Numbered from the stretch's first letter, positions 33,293 to 41,939 are shown. The stretch: DNA of 64,000 nucleotides from Shinella granuli (GCF_004341885.1 NZ_SLVX01000005.1:1-64000); one strand, 5' to 3'. Notes: generated from the letters alone by a model not told the origin. A program made the numbers and translations.

Positions 33293-35029
33293 TCAGATGC
33301 GCTCGGCCAGCGAGACGGTGAAGATGCCCCATTTGTCGATGCGCTGCTCGACCTTGCGGAAGCCGGCGGCCGCCACGAGCTGGTCCATCTCCTGCTGGGT
33401 GCGCCGGCGCATGATCCAGGCCTCGCCGTCGCGATGCGAGGTCAGCGCCCGGGCGATCATTTCGAGCTGCGGATGCCAGGGCTGGCCGGTATAGAGGAGC
33501 AGCGCCCCCGGCTCCATCGCCCGCGCGAGGCCGGCCAGCGAGGCCTCGATCAGGGCATTGTCCGGGAAGAGCTCGTAGAGGCCGGAGACGATGGCGAGCG
33601 TCGGCCGCGGGGTGATCGCGGCAAGTCCCTCCGTGTCGAAGGCGTCCGCCCGGTGGAATTCCGCCACGGCCGAGAGGCCGCGCCCGGCGATCAGCGCCGT
33701 GCCCTTCTCCACGTTGATCGGCGAATAGTCCTGCAGGCGGATGCTCTCCGGCTTCGCCTCGGACGCCGCGACCGCATCGAGCACGTAGCGCCCGTGGCCG
33801 GCGGCGATGTCGAGCACGCGCAGCGGCCGTCCCTCGGCCTTCAGGCGTGCCAGCGCCTTGCCGATCAGTTCCTCCAGATGGACCTTGCGCTGGCGGATGC
33901 CGCGCCAGCCGATCGCGTCGAGGAACTGCCGGTCGATCAGCCGTCCGCCGGGGCCGAGGCCGCGGGCCTCGTCCTCATAGACATAGTCGAGCGTCGAGCC
34001 GGAATCGAAGCCGGTGCGCAAACCCGTCTCGATGCCCCCGGAGAAGAGGCCGCCGAGGCGGATCGAGGCGCGCGTCAGCGCCCAGTAGAGCCCGCGCGGG
34101 GAGAGCAGCGACAGCGGCGTCGCCAGCCGGTCGGCCTCGTCGCGGGTATGGCCGGAAAGATGCGCGCGCCGCAGATCCGCCACCACGGGCGGCTCGGCGA
34201 AACGCTGGAGGAGGAAGGTCCGCACCTTTTCGAGCGCCTTCGCCCGGTCCCGCTCGCCGAGCGTGTCATGATAGAAGCCGGGCAGCACATGGCGCTCCTT
34301 GATCGTGCTGCCGAGATTTTCGAAGAAGCGGTGCTGCGGCGCATGGCGCACGACGAAATCGCTGCCGGAGACGAGAAGCTGCGTCGGCACCGTGATGGCA
34401 CGCGCATCGGCGACCACCCGGTCCGCCGCCTCGTAGAGTTCCAGGAGGATGTTGGAGGCGATGGGGCGGGTGATCAGCGGATCGGCCTCGAAGGAGGCGA
34501 TGCGCTCCGGATCATGCGTCAGGAAACGGGCCTTGACGTAGGAATTGACGAAGAACGTGCCCTTGAGCTTCTGCCAGAGCGCAATGCCCTCCCTGGCGAA
34601 GGGCACGTAGAGCTTCACGTCGAAGGCGGGCGAGGCCAGCACCAGCGCACGGATATCCGGCGCATAGTCATGCACCCAGGTGGAGGCCAGCACGGCGCCG
34701 ACGCTCTGGGCGACGACGGCGACCTGGTCCATGGAAAAGCCGCCGGTCTCGCTTATATGGCGGACGAAGCAGTCGAGATCGCGTACCGAATGGGCGAAGG
34801 ACGGCGAATGGCCGCGCTCGCCGGGCGACCGGCCATGGCCGCGCGCATCCCAGGCGTAGAAGGCGAAGTCGTCGAGCCCGAGCTCCTCGGCGATATGCGC
34901 CACCCGGCCGCTGTGCTCATGGCCCCGGTGCAGCAGAACGACCGCGCCTTTCGCCGCGCCGGACCGGGCGGGCCAGGCACGGTAGAAAAGCTCCACGCCG
35001 TCATGGCTCGCAAAGGCGGATTCGATCAT
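33293..35029 (-). CDS. Bifunctional alpha/beta hydrolase and SAM-dependent methyltransferase (YnbC-like)
   Basis: 578 residues. Residues 1-290 are a monoacylglycerol-lipase-like alpha/beta hydrolase: RGHEHSGRVAHIAEEL, WDARGHGRSPGERG, a nucleophile elbow AQSVGA (Ser near 109), an acid in VSGSDFVV and the histidine in GFYHDTLGE. Residues from about 350 on are a class I methyltransferase with motif I VLDIAAGHGRYVLD and IRLQDYSPINVEKG. The same fusion is E. coli YnbC. It may deacylate a lipid and methylate the head group or product. It is the first gene of the minus-strand lipid operon, divergent from the CDP-alcohol phosphotransferase. Confidence 0.85.
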   Translation of the reverse strand: MIESAFASHDGVELFYRAWPARSGAAKGAVVLLHRGHEHSGRVAHIAEELGLDDFAFYAWDARGHGRSPGERGHSPSFAHSVRDLDCFVRHISETGGFSMDQVAVVAQSVGAVLASTWVHDYAPDIRALVLASPAFDVKLYVPFAREGIALWQKLKGTFFVNSYVKARFLTHDPERIASFEADPLITRPIASNILLELYEAADRVVADARAITVPTQLLVSGSDFVVRHAPQHRFFENLGSTIKERHVLPGFYHDTLGERDRAKALEKVRTFLLQRFAEPPVVADLRRAHLSGHTRDEADRLATPLSLLSPRGLYWALTRASIRLGGLFSGGIETGLRTGFDSGSTLDYVYEDEARGLGPGGRLIDRQFLDAIGWRGIRQRKVHLEELIGKALARLKAEGRPLRVLDIAAGHGRYVLDAVAASEAKPESIRLQDYSPINVEKGTALIAGRGLSAVAEFHRADAFDTEGLAAITPRPTLAIVSGLYELFPDNALIEASLAGLARAMEPGALLLYTGQPWHPQLEMIARALTSHRDGEAWIMRRRTQQEMDQLVAAAGFRKVEQRIDKWGIFTVSLAERI

Positions 35030-35100
35030 GCTGTCATCTCTCCTGCGGAAACCTCAGCACCTATACGGATGAGGACGCATGTTTGCAGTTGATTTCATGT

Positions 35101-35133
35101 CGATTGCATCCTCTTTTGTTGCACGCAATCGAG
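35101..35133. promoter_or_regulatory. Inverted repeat in the divergent lipid-operon promoter
   Basis: TCGATTGC (35101-35108) and GCAATCGA (35126-35133) form a perfect eight-base inverted repeat in the 119-base gap between the divergent YnbC-like and YnbA-like genes. A single bound regulator could control both directions. No regulator gene lies nearby. Confidence 0.4.
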
Positions 35134-35148
35134 CGGATTCGAGCTGAC

Positions 35149-35745
35149 ATGTCGATCTATAAACTGAAATCGTCCTTCCAGAACCTGCTTCGCCCGCTGG
35201 TGGGGCGGCTGGCGGCCATGGGCGTCACGGCCAACCAGGTGACGCTGATCGCCGCGCTCGTCTCGGTGGGGATCGGCGCGCTGCTCCTCGTCAATCCGGC
35301 GCCCGCCCTTTTCGCGCTCGTTCCCGTCTGGATGCTGCTGCGCATGGGGCTCAACGCCATCGACGGCATGCTCGCCCGCGAACACGGCCAGAAGAGCCCG
35401 CTCGGCGGCTATCTCAACGAGATCACCGATGTCGTCTCCGATGCCGCGCTCTACCTGCCCTTCGCGCTGGTGGCGCCCTTTTCCCTGCCGTGGTTCACCG
35501 CCATCGTCTTCCTCGCGGCGCTGACGGAGTTCGCCGGCGTGCTCGGCGTCGCCCATGGCAACGGCCGCAGCTACGAGGGGCCGATGGGCAAGAGCGACCG
35601 GGCCCTCCTCTTCGGCGCGCTCGGCGCCCTCGTCGCCGGTTTCGGCACGCTGCCGGCCTGGACATGGCATATCCAGCCGATCGCCTGCGTGCTGCTCGCC
35701 TGGACGGTCGCCAACCGGGTGCGGGCCGGCCTCACCGGACCGTAG
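35149..35745 (+). CDS. CDP-alcohol phosphatidyltransferase family protein (YnbA-like)
   Basis: 198 residues with about six transmembrane helices. It should transfer a phosphatidyl group from CDP-diacylglycerol to an alcohol. The family motif D-x2-DG-x2-AR-x8-G-x3-D-x3-D appears as NAIDGMLAR, eight residues, then GGYLNEITD near residues 68-94, so the first and third Asp are Asn here while the second and fourth are kept. The flanking sequence otherwise fits the family. The ATG at 35149 (MSIYKLKSSFQNLLRP) is the conserved start. It is divergent from the rest of the lipid cluster and resembles E. coli YnbA. The acceptor alcohol is unknown. Confidence 0.85.
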   Translation: MSIYKLKSSFQNLLRPLVGRLAAMGVTANQVTLIAALVSVGIGALLLVNPAPALFALVPVWMLLRMGLNAIDGMLAREHGQKSPLGGYLNEITDVVSDAALYLPFALVAPFSLPWFTAIVFLAALTEFAGVLGVAHGNGRSYEGPMGKSDRALLFGALGALVAGFGTLPAWTWHIQPIACVLLAWTVANRVRAGLTGP

Positions 35746-35748
35746 CCG

Positions 35749-37065
35749 TCAGCGCTTCTCGCCGAAGCGGCGCGGCGTCGGCCGGCCGGTGACCTGGTCC
35801 CAGTGCTCGTCGGCCCGCCGCTCGAAGGTCCCCGCCTCTCGGGCGTCGCTCTGGTAGAAGGCGCCGCGCGGAACATCCGGCGCGTAGACCTGCTCGCTCC
35901 AGCCCCGCCCGTCGTCATGAGGGAAGGCATAACCGACATGGCCGAGCGCCGCCGCGCCCTTGTAATGCGCATCGCGCAGATGCATCGGCACCGCCGACGG
36001 CGCCTCATTCGCCACATGGGCGAGCGCCAGCGAAATGCCGCGGCAGGCGGAGTTCGACTTCGGCGCCCGGGCGACGTGCAGGGCGGCATGGGCAAGGATG
36101 ATCTGCGCCTCGGGGTAACCGATCTTCTCCACCGCATGCAGCGCGGCCACCGCCGTCTGCAGCGCTGTGTTGTCGGCAAGGCCGACATCCTCGGAGGCAT
36201 GGATCATGATGCGGCGCGCGATGTAGCGCGGGTCCTCGCCGCCATGGATCAGCCGGGCAAGCCAGTAGAGCGTCGCATCGGGATCGGAGCCGCGCATCGA
36301 TTTCACGAAAGCCGAGACCACGTCGTAATGCGCATCGCCCGACCGGTCGTGGTTGACGGGCGCGGCTGCATAGGCCTCCTCGACCATCGCCTCGGTGATG
36401 ATGACGGGTTTTCCCGGCGCGTGCCCGACGGCAAGGCTTTCGAGAACCGTCAGCGCCCGCCGCGCGTCGCCGCCGGAGCGGCCCGCGATGCGGCGCAACT
36501 GGGCGGGCTCCAGTTCCACCGCGATGCCCCGCGCCGCCAGATGGCGAAGCCCCCGCCGCACCACTTCCTCCATCTCTTCCAGCGTCAGCGGCTCCAGCTT
36601 CAGGATGGTCGAACGGGAGATGAGCGCGGGCGTCAGCGTGTGGTAGGGATTGCCGGTCGTCGCGCCGATGAAGTCGGCGACGCCTTCCTCGCAGAGCGCA
36701 AGGAGATGGTCCTGCTGCGTCGCGCTGAAGCGATGCACCTCGTCCGCGAAGAGCAGGGTCGGCCGCATGCGCGCCTCGTCGGCGATCTTGCGGATGTCGG
36801 CCACGTTGTTGTGCGCGGCGTGCAGCGGGCGAAAGTTCTTGCCGAGCATGTTGCCGATGGCGCGCGCGATCGACGTCTTGCCGAGGCCGGGCGGGCCGTA
36901 GAGCACGATGCTGCCGAGCCGTCCGGCCGCGATGCGCCGGCGCAGCATGGTGCCCTCGCCGATGATCTTCTCCTGGCCGATCACGTCGTCCAGGCTCGCC
37001 GGGCGCAGCTCTGCGGCGAGCGGCATGGCGCCGGGGCGCGGCGCGGCGTCGAAAAGATCGGTCAT
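35749..37065 (-). CDS. rarA: Replication-associated recombination protein A (MgsA/RarA AAA+ ATPase)
   Basis: 438 residues, the usual RarA length. It is a clamp-loader-like AAA+ ATPase that acts at stalled replication forks. The N-terminus AAELRPASLDDVIGQEKII is the family start. Walker A is YGPPGLGKTS near 56-65, Walker B is LLFADEVHRF near 104-113, sensor 1 is FIGATTGNP, and the C-terminal tetramerisation region includes HASEDVGLADNTAL and ALAHVANEAPSAVPMHLRDAHYKGA. It ends three bases from the YnbA-like stop, tail-to-tail. The upstream sulfonate operon ends at a strong terminator, so it should have its own promoter in the 129-base gap. Confidence 0.95.
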   Translation of the reverse strand: MTDLFDAAPRPGAMPLAAELRPASLDDVIGQEKIIGEGTMLRRRIAAGRLGSIVLYGPPGLGKTSIARAIGNMLGKNFRPLHAAHNNVADIRKIADEARMRPTLLFADEVHRFSATQQDHLLALCEEGVADFIGATTGNPYHTLTPALISRSTILKLEPLTLEEMEEVVRRGLRHLAARGIAVELEPAQLRRIAGRSGGDARRALTVLESLAVGHAPGKPVIITEAMVEEAYAAAPVNHDRSGDAHYDVVSAFVKSMRGSDPDATLYWLARLIHGGEDPRYIARRIMIHASEDVGLADNTALQTAVAALHAVEKIGYPEAQIILAHAALHVARAPKSNSACRGISLALAHVANEAPSAVPMHLRDAHYKGAAALGHVGYAFPHDDGRGWSEQVYAPDVPRGAFYQSDAREAGTFERRADEHWDQVTGRPTPRRFGEKR

Positions 37066-37117
37066 GGCATCCTCCGGTCTTGAACGGTCCTGTCCAACCC
37101 GGCGGCCTGACGCAAAA

Positions 37118-37168
37118 GCCCGCCTGCCCGGCCGGATGACGTTCGTCTATCGGCCGGAGCAGGCGGGG
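37118..37168 (-). terminator. Rho-independent terminator of the sulfonate-type operon
   Basis: GCCCGCCTGC plus CCGGCCG (37118-37134) pairs with CGGCCGG-A-GCAGGCGGG (37151-37167), a long stem with a 16-base loop. On the minus strand it is followed by CTTTTGCG. It lies 27 bases past the ATPase stop and before rarA. Confidence 0.75.
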
Positions 37169-37194
37169 TCAAAGGCAATCGTGCACGATCGCGG

Positions 37195-37965
37195 TCAGTG
37201 CAGGCCGAAGAGGGTCAGCAGTTCCTCGCGATGGCGCACGAATTCCGGCGCGCTGCGGTCGCGCGGGCGCGGCAGGTCGATCTCGATCAGCCGCGGCGCG
37301 GCGTTCTTCTCGCGCGGCAGGATGAGGATGCGGTCGGCAAGGTAGATCGCCTCCTCCAGGTCGTGCGTCACGAGGATGGTCGTCACGTCCTCGTCGCGCC
37401 AGATGCGCGTCAGCTCCTGCTGCATGCCGATCTTCGTCATGGCGTCGAGCGCGCCGAGCGGTTCGTCGAGCAGCAGGATCTCCGGCTGGACGGCAAGCGC
37501 CCGGGCAATGCCGACGCGCTGCGCCATGCCGCCGGAGAGCTGGCGCGGATAGGCGTTCTCGAAGGATTGCAGGCCGACGAGCTGAACGTAGCGCCGCGCG
37601 CGGGCTTTCGCCTCCTCGCGGGAAACACCGCGCGTATCGAGGCCGAAGGCGACGTTTTCGAGCACCGTCAGCCAGGGCAGCAGGCGCGGCTCCTGGAAGA
37701 TGACCGCCCGTTCCGCGCCGACGCCCGAGACGGCCTTGCCATCGATCAGCACCTCGCCGCCATCGGCATCCTCCAGCCCGGCGAGGATGCGCAGCAGCGT
37801 CGTCTTGCCGGAGCCGCTGGCGCCGACGATGGCAAGGCTCTCGCCCGAGCGGATCTTCAGGTTGATGTTGTCGAGAACCGGCAGCGGCCGGCCATCGAGC
37901 GTGTAGGATTTCGAGAGGTGACGGATTGTCACCTCTCCACGGATCGTCGCGGGAGCAAGGCTCAT
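37195..37965 (-). CDS. Sulfonate/nitrate/taurine-type ABC ATP-binding protein
   Basis: 256 residues of the SsuB/TauB class. Walker A is GASGSGKTT near 48-56, the Q-loop is VIFQEPRLLPWLTV, the signature is LSGGMAQR near 142, and Walker B is ILLLDEPLGALD near 162-173. The SGGMAQR variant and LLPWLTVLENV are typical of the aliphatic-sulfonate and nitrate transport ATPases. It is the last gene of a five-gene operon running flavin reductase, monooxygenase, permease, binding protein, ATPase. It starts eight bases after the binding-protein stop. Confidence 0.88.
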   Translation of the reverse strand: MSLAPATIRGEVTIRHLSKSYTLDGRPLPVLDNINLKIRSGESLAIVGASGSGKTTLLRILAGLEDADGGEVLIDGKAVSGVGAERAVIFQEPRLLPWLTVLENVAFGLDTRGVSREEAKARARRYVQLVGLQSFENAYPRQLSGGMAQRVGIARALAVQPEILLLDEPLGALDAMTKIGMQQELTRIWRDEDVTTILVTHDLEEAIYLADRILILPREKNAAPRLIEIDLPRPRDRSAPEFVRHREELLTLFGLH

Positions 37966-37973
37966 TGTGGGCC

Positions 37974-38948
37974 TCAGTTCGTTGCCGCGTCGGGCGAATA
38001 GAGCACGTCCTTGGCCGCGAGCTGGCCTTCCTTCAGCTTGCCTTCGCGCACCAGCACGTCGATCCAGAACTGCACGTCGCGCTCGACCGGAAGACCGCCG
38101 GCACGAACGCCATAGCCGCGGAAATACTGTGCGATGTCAGGGTTCTCGCCGCGTTCCTGCAAGGCCTTTGCCAGGATCTTGCGGGTTTCCTCGGGGTGTT
38201 CACGGGCATAGTCGAGTGCGCGGGCGGACTGTTCCACGAAGGTCTTCGCCGCCTCGGGATGCGCCTTGACGAAATCGCGGCGCAGCACCACGAAGCCGCC
38301 GGCGATCTCGCCGAGCACGTCCGTATCGCCGAAGATCGCGCGCAGGCCGCCGTTCTTGCTGGCCGCGCCCTCGAAGGTCGTCTGCCAGTAGCCGAAGGCC
38401 GAGATGTCGACCTGGCCGGAGCGCAGAACCTGCTCGAGCTGCGGGCCGGGCACGACGACCTGGTTGGCCGCATCCGTCGGCAGGCCGGCCGAATGCAGCG
38501 CCTCGCGGATCGTGTAGTCGAGATGGGCGCCGAGCGTGTTGACGGCGATGCTCTTGCCGGCAATGTCCTTGATCTCCTTGATCGGGCTGTCCTCCAGCAC
38601 GTAGAAGATCGACTGGACCTCGGCATTGATGCCGTTCGAGGGATAGGCGGCGACGAAGTCGTTGCCGCTGATGATCGAGTTCAGCACGGCGGAGGTGGCC
38701 GCACTGCCGAGCTCCACGTCGCCGGAGGCGAGCGCGATCAGCGAGGCCGGGCCGCCGGCCGCGTAGCCGACATTTTCCAGCGTGATGCCGGTTCCCTCGA
38801 AATAGCCGAGTTCGGCGGCAAGCTCATGGGCGGTCAGGCCGCCCTGGCTGGCGAGGTAACGCAGGTTGACGTCTTCCGCGGAAGCCGCGCCGGCAAGGCC
38901 GAGCACGAAGGCGGCGGAGAGGAGAAGCTTCTTCGAATGGAAGGTCAT
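37974..38948 (-). CDS. SsuA-like sulfonate ABC substrate-binding protein
   Basis: 324 residues with a signal peptide (SKKLLLSAAFVLGLAGAASA, about 1-23). The mature part begins VNLRYLASQGGLTAHELAAELGYFEGTGI, the family pattern, followed by ASGDVELGSAATSAVLNSI and VPGPQLEQVLRSGQVDISAF. The family binds aliphatic sulfonates, taurine, nitrate or related anions in the periplasm. AAGGAC nine bases before the ATG at 38948 supports that start over 38966. The monooxygenase upstream suggests an organosulfur or aminocarboxylate ligand. Confidence 0.87.
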   Translation of the reverse strand: MTFHSKKLLLSAAFVLGLAGAASAEDVNLRYLASQGGLTAHELAAELGYFEGTGITLENVGYAAGGPASLIALASGDVELGSAATSAVLNSIISGNDFVAAYPSNGINAEVQSIFYVLEDSPIKEIKDIAGKSIAVNTLGAHLDYTIREALHSAGLPTDAANQVVVPGPQLEQVLRSGQVDISAFGYWQTTFEGAASKNGGLRAIFGDTDVLGEIAGGFVVLRRDFVKAHPEAAKTFVEQSARALDYAREHPEETRKILAKALQERGENPDIAQYFRGYGVRAGGLPVERDVQFWIDVLVREGKLKEGQLAAKDVLYSPDAATN

Positions 38949-38980
38949 GACGGTGTCCTTTGACAAAGAGAATGAGGAAT

Positions 38981-39832
38981 TCAGGCGTTGGGCTGCGACC
39001 AGCGGCAGAGTTTCTTCTGGAGGAGGACCAGCACCGCATTGGCGATGAGACCGAGCAGCGCCAAAAGCAGGATGGCGGCGAACATCAGCGGGATCTGGAA
39101 ATTGTACTGGGCGTTCATCACCTGGAAGCCGATGCCCTTGTTGGCGCCGATCATCTCGGCGGCGATGAGGAGCAGCAGCGCCGTGGTGGCCGAGAGGCGC
39201 AGGCCGACGAAGATCGCGGGAACCGAGGCCGGCAGGATGACGCGGCGGAAGATCGTCAGCCGCCCTGCGCCATAGGTCCGCGCCATCTCGACAAGCTTGC
39301 CGTCGACCTCCTTCACGCCGCCGATCGTGGCGAGCAGGATCGGGAAGAGCGTCGCCCAGAAGATGACGAAGACCTTCGAGGTTTCGCCGAGCCCGAGCAG
39401 CAGGATAAAGACGGGATAGAGCGCGAGCGCCGAGGTCTGGCGGAAGAACTGCAGCAGCGGGTCGAGCGCCTGCTCGACGATCTTGGCCTGCCCCATGACG
39501 AGGCCGAGCGGGATGCCGATCACGACGGCGGCGGCAAAGGCGATGCCGGAGCGCTGGAGGCTGATGGCGATGTCATCGAGCAGCGCGCCGCTGGCAAGGC
39601 TGTCCCAAAGGGCCACGACGATGGTGTGGAGCGGCGGGAAGACGGCAGGGTTGACCCAGCCCTGCGTGCTCGAAATCTGCCAGAGCGCCAGGAAGGCCAG
39701 AACCAGGCCATAGCGGGCGAGGAACGACGGCAGCAGCGCATTCAGCCGCGACGTCACCCTTGGCGCCGCCGGTGGGCGGCTGGCCAGGCGAAAATCCGCG
39801 CCGAGGGTGGAGTTGACGTTCTCATAGGACAT
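38981..39832 (-). CDS. SsuC-like ABC transporter permease
   Basis: 283 residues with about six membrane helices. The EAA loop reads MARTYGAGRLTIFRRVILPASVPAIFVGLRLSATTALLLLIAAEMIG near 185-230, where LPASVPAIF-GLR is the hallmark of the SsuC/TauC/NrtB permease family. The N-terminal 30 residues are hydrophilic. It lies ten bases after the monooxygenase gene and 32 bases before the binding-protein ATG, so the genes are co-transcribed. Confidence 0.88.
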   Translation of the reverse strand: MSYENVNSTLGADFRLASRPPAAPRVTSRLNALLPSFLARYGLVLAFLALWQISSTQGWVNPAVFPPLHTIVVALWDSLASGALLDDIAISLQRSGIAFAAAVVIGIPLGLVMGQAKIVEQALDPLLQFFRQTSALALYPVFILLLGLGETSKVFVIFWATLFPILLATIGGVKEVDGKLVEMARTYGAGRLTIFRRVILPASVPAIFVGLRLSATTALLLLIAAEMIGANKGIGFQVMNAQYNFQIPLMFAAILLLALLGLIANAVLVLLQKKLCRWSQPNA

Positions 39833-39841
39833 GGTCGTCTC

Positions 39842-41194
39842 CTATTCGGCGGCCTGGACGGCGGCGCGTGCGCCGGCCCAGCGGTTGACGGGAAACGGCA
39901 GGCCGAGGTTTTCGCGCAATGTCGTGCCCTCGTAGGCGGTGCGGAACAGGCCGCGGCGCTGGAGCTCGGGGATGACCAGGTCGACGAAATCGTCGAGCGC
40001 GGTGGGCAGCCACGGCGGCAGGATGTTGAAGCCGTCGGCCGCCTCGTTCTCGAACCATTCCTGCAGCGTGTCGACGATCGTCTCGGGCGTGCCGACGATG
40101 GTGTAGTGGCCGCGGGCGGAGGCGATCCACTGGTAGAGCTGGCGGATGGTGAAATTGTTCTCGTCGGCGATCTGGCGGATCAGCGCCTGGCGGCTCTTCA
40201 TACCCTCGGTCGGCGGGGCGGGCGGCAGCGGGCCGTCGAGGTCGTAGCCCCTGAGGTCCAGCGTGCCTCCGGTGAGCCCGTTGAGGAGACCGACGCCGTC
40301 CTCTTCGACGATCAGTGCGGTCAGGCGGTCGTATTTCTCACGCGCCTCCTCCAGCGTGCGGCCGACGAAGGGCGAAACGCCGGGCATGACGAGGATATGG
40401 TCCGGATTGCGGCCGAGGCCGCGGGCGCGCGCCTTGATGTCACGGTAGAATTCCTGCGCCGTCCCGATATGCTGGTGGGCGGTGAAGATCACTTCCGCCG
40501 TGGCGGCGGCAAGCCCGCGGCCGTCATCCGACTGGCCGGCCTGCACGATGACCGGATGGCCCTGCGGCGAGCGGGAGACGTTGAGCGGTCCGCGCACCTG
40601 GAAATGCTCGCCGCGGTGGTCGCTCTCATGCAGCTTTTCCGGATCGTAGAAGACGCCGCGCTCCTTGTCGCGCAGGAAGGCGTCGTCCTCGAAACTGTCC
40701 CAGAGCTTCTTGACCACCTCGACATGCTCGGCGGCACGGCGGTAGCGCGCGGCGTGGGGCAGTTGGGTCTCGCGGTTGAAGTTCTGCGCGGTCGGATCGC
40801 CCGTCGTGGTGACGACGTTCCAGCCGGCGCGGCCGCCGGAAATGAGGTCGAGCGAAGCGAACTTGCGCGCCGTGTTATAGGGCTCCTCGTAGGTCGTCGA
40901 GGCGGTGGCGATGAAGCCGAGATTCTTGGTGAAGGGTGCGAGCGCGGAAAACAGCGTCACCGGCTCGAAACCGGCAACGCGGGCATTGCCCCCTTCCCGG
41001 GCGCCACCGAAACCGATGGCGAGGTTATCCGCCAGGAAATAGGCGTCGAACAGGCCGCGTTCGGCGGTCTGGGCAAGCTGCTTGTGGAACTCGAAGCTGG
41101 TGGCACCGTCCGCCGGCTGGTCCGGGTGGCGCCAGGAAGCGACGTGCTGGCCGCCGCCGGGAAGGAATGCGCCAAGCCTGATCTTGCGTGTCAT
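39842..41194 (-). CDS. FMN-dependent monooxygenase of the NtaA/SnaA/DszA family
   Basis: 450 residues of the bacterial-luciferase-like class. The start RKIRLGAFLPGGGQHVASWRH is the NtaA/SoxA/DszA-type N-terminus. Further landmarks are TAERGLFDAYFLADNLAI, GRAGWNVVTTTGDPTAQNF near 133-151 and HPVIVQAGQSDDGRGLAAATAEVIFTAHQ near 225-253. These enzymes use reduced FMN to oxidise xenobiotics, aminocarboxylates such as NTA, or organosulfur compounds. It lies in an operon with a flavin reductase and a sulfonate-type importer. AAAGGAA precedes the ATG at 41194. The exact substrate is unknown. Confidence 0.88.
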   Translation of the reverse strand: MTRKIRLGAFLPGGGQHVASWRHPDQPADGATSFEFHKQLAQTAERGLFDAYFLADNLAIGFGGAREGGNARVAGFEPVTLFSALAPFTKNLGFIATASTTYEEPYNTARKFASLDLISGGRAGWNVVTTTGDPTAQNFNRETQLPHAARYRRAAEHVEVVKKLWDSFEDDAFLRDKERGVFYDPEKLHESDHRGEHFQVRGPLNVSRSPQGHPVIVQAGQSDDGRGLAAATAEVIFTAHQHIGTAQEFYRDIKARARGLGRNPDHILVMPGVSPFVGRTLEEAREKYDRLTALIVEEDGVGLLNGLTGGTLDLRGYDLDGPLPPAPPTEGMKSRQALIRQIADENNFTIRQLYQWIASARGHYTIVGTPETIVDTLQEWFENEAADGFNILPPWLPTALDDFVDLVIPELQRRGLFRTAYEGTTLRENLGLPFPVNRWAGARAAVQAAE

Positions 41195-41318
41195 CGTGTT
41201 TCCTTTCATCGCGTCTGGAAAGGGCCGCGTCGGCCACGGGGTCTCGATCCCGCCCGCGGCGGGGGATGGCAGTGCATGGATGGGGAAGTCGGTGCGGTGG
41301 GGCGCCGCTCAGCAGGCG

Positions 41319-41858
41319 TCAGGACAGGGCATGGTAGCGGCCGTCCTGGTAGAGCAGCGAATGGCCGGCGCCGAGGCGGATCGCCAGAACCTTGCCGATG
41401 ACGATGACGTGGCTGTGCCGTTCGATGGCTTCCTCCACGACGCAATCAATCGCCGCCACGGCATCGACCAGGAGCGGCGCGCCGCTGACGGCGGTGGTCC
41501 ACTCCGCGCCGCGATAGCGATCGGCGCCGCGAAGGCCGCCGCGGCCGGCGAACTGGTTGGCGAGCGCCTCATGGGTGCTGCCGACGATGTTGATGCCGAG
41601 ATGGCCGTAGCGCTCGACGACGGGCCAGGTGGAGGAGGAGCGGTTGAGGGACACCAGCATGCGCGCCGGCTCGACGGAAAGCGCCGTCGCAGAGGTGACG
41701 GTGGCGCCGGTGCGGGCCTCGCCCTCGCCGGCCGTGATGATGCTGACGCCGCCGCCGAGGGTGCGCAGCGCCGCCTTCAACGTGTCGGCATCGGCAGGCT
41801 GCTCGATCACCGACGTGCCGTGAAGGTTGAAATGCGTGTTTTCGACATGGGCATTCAT
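41319..41858 (-). CDS. Flavin reductase family protein (HpaC-like)
   Basis: 179 residues. It supplies reduced flavin to the two-component monooxygenase encoded downstream. The family pattern ALRTLGGGVSIITAG near 30-44, ATVTSATALSVEPARMLVSLNRSSSTWPVV near 51-80, NIVGSTHEALANQFAG, and the C-terminal HSHVIVIGKVLAI and LLYQDGRYHAL segments are all present. The N-terminal 27 residues are extra and hydrophilic. The ATG at 41858 begins at the first methionine before the domain. It is the first gene of the operon. Confidence 0.87.
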   Translation of the reverse strand: MNAHVENTHFNLHGTSVIEQPADADTLKAALRTLGGGVSIITAGEGEARTGATVTSATALSVEPARMLVSLNRSSSTWPVVERYGHLGINIVGSTHEALANQFAGRGGLRGADRYRGAEWTTAVSGAPLLVDAVAAIDCVVEEAIERHSHVIVIGKVLAIRLGAGHSLLYQDGRYHALS

Positions 41859-41939
41859 CGTTCCCGCTCCGCTTGAGACCCTTGATGGTGATAGGGATAA
41901 CAAGCGAAAGTCGGGGACAGCAGGCACGCCATTTCTTAT

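Noticed and set aside
38960-41401. An 813-codon plus-strand open frame opposite the sulfonate-type operon
   Set aside because: No domain and an Arg/Glu/Asp-rich composition typical of an antisense shadow. The minus-strand permease and monooxygenase are clear.
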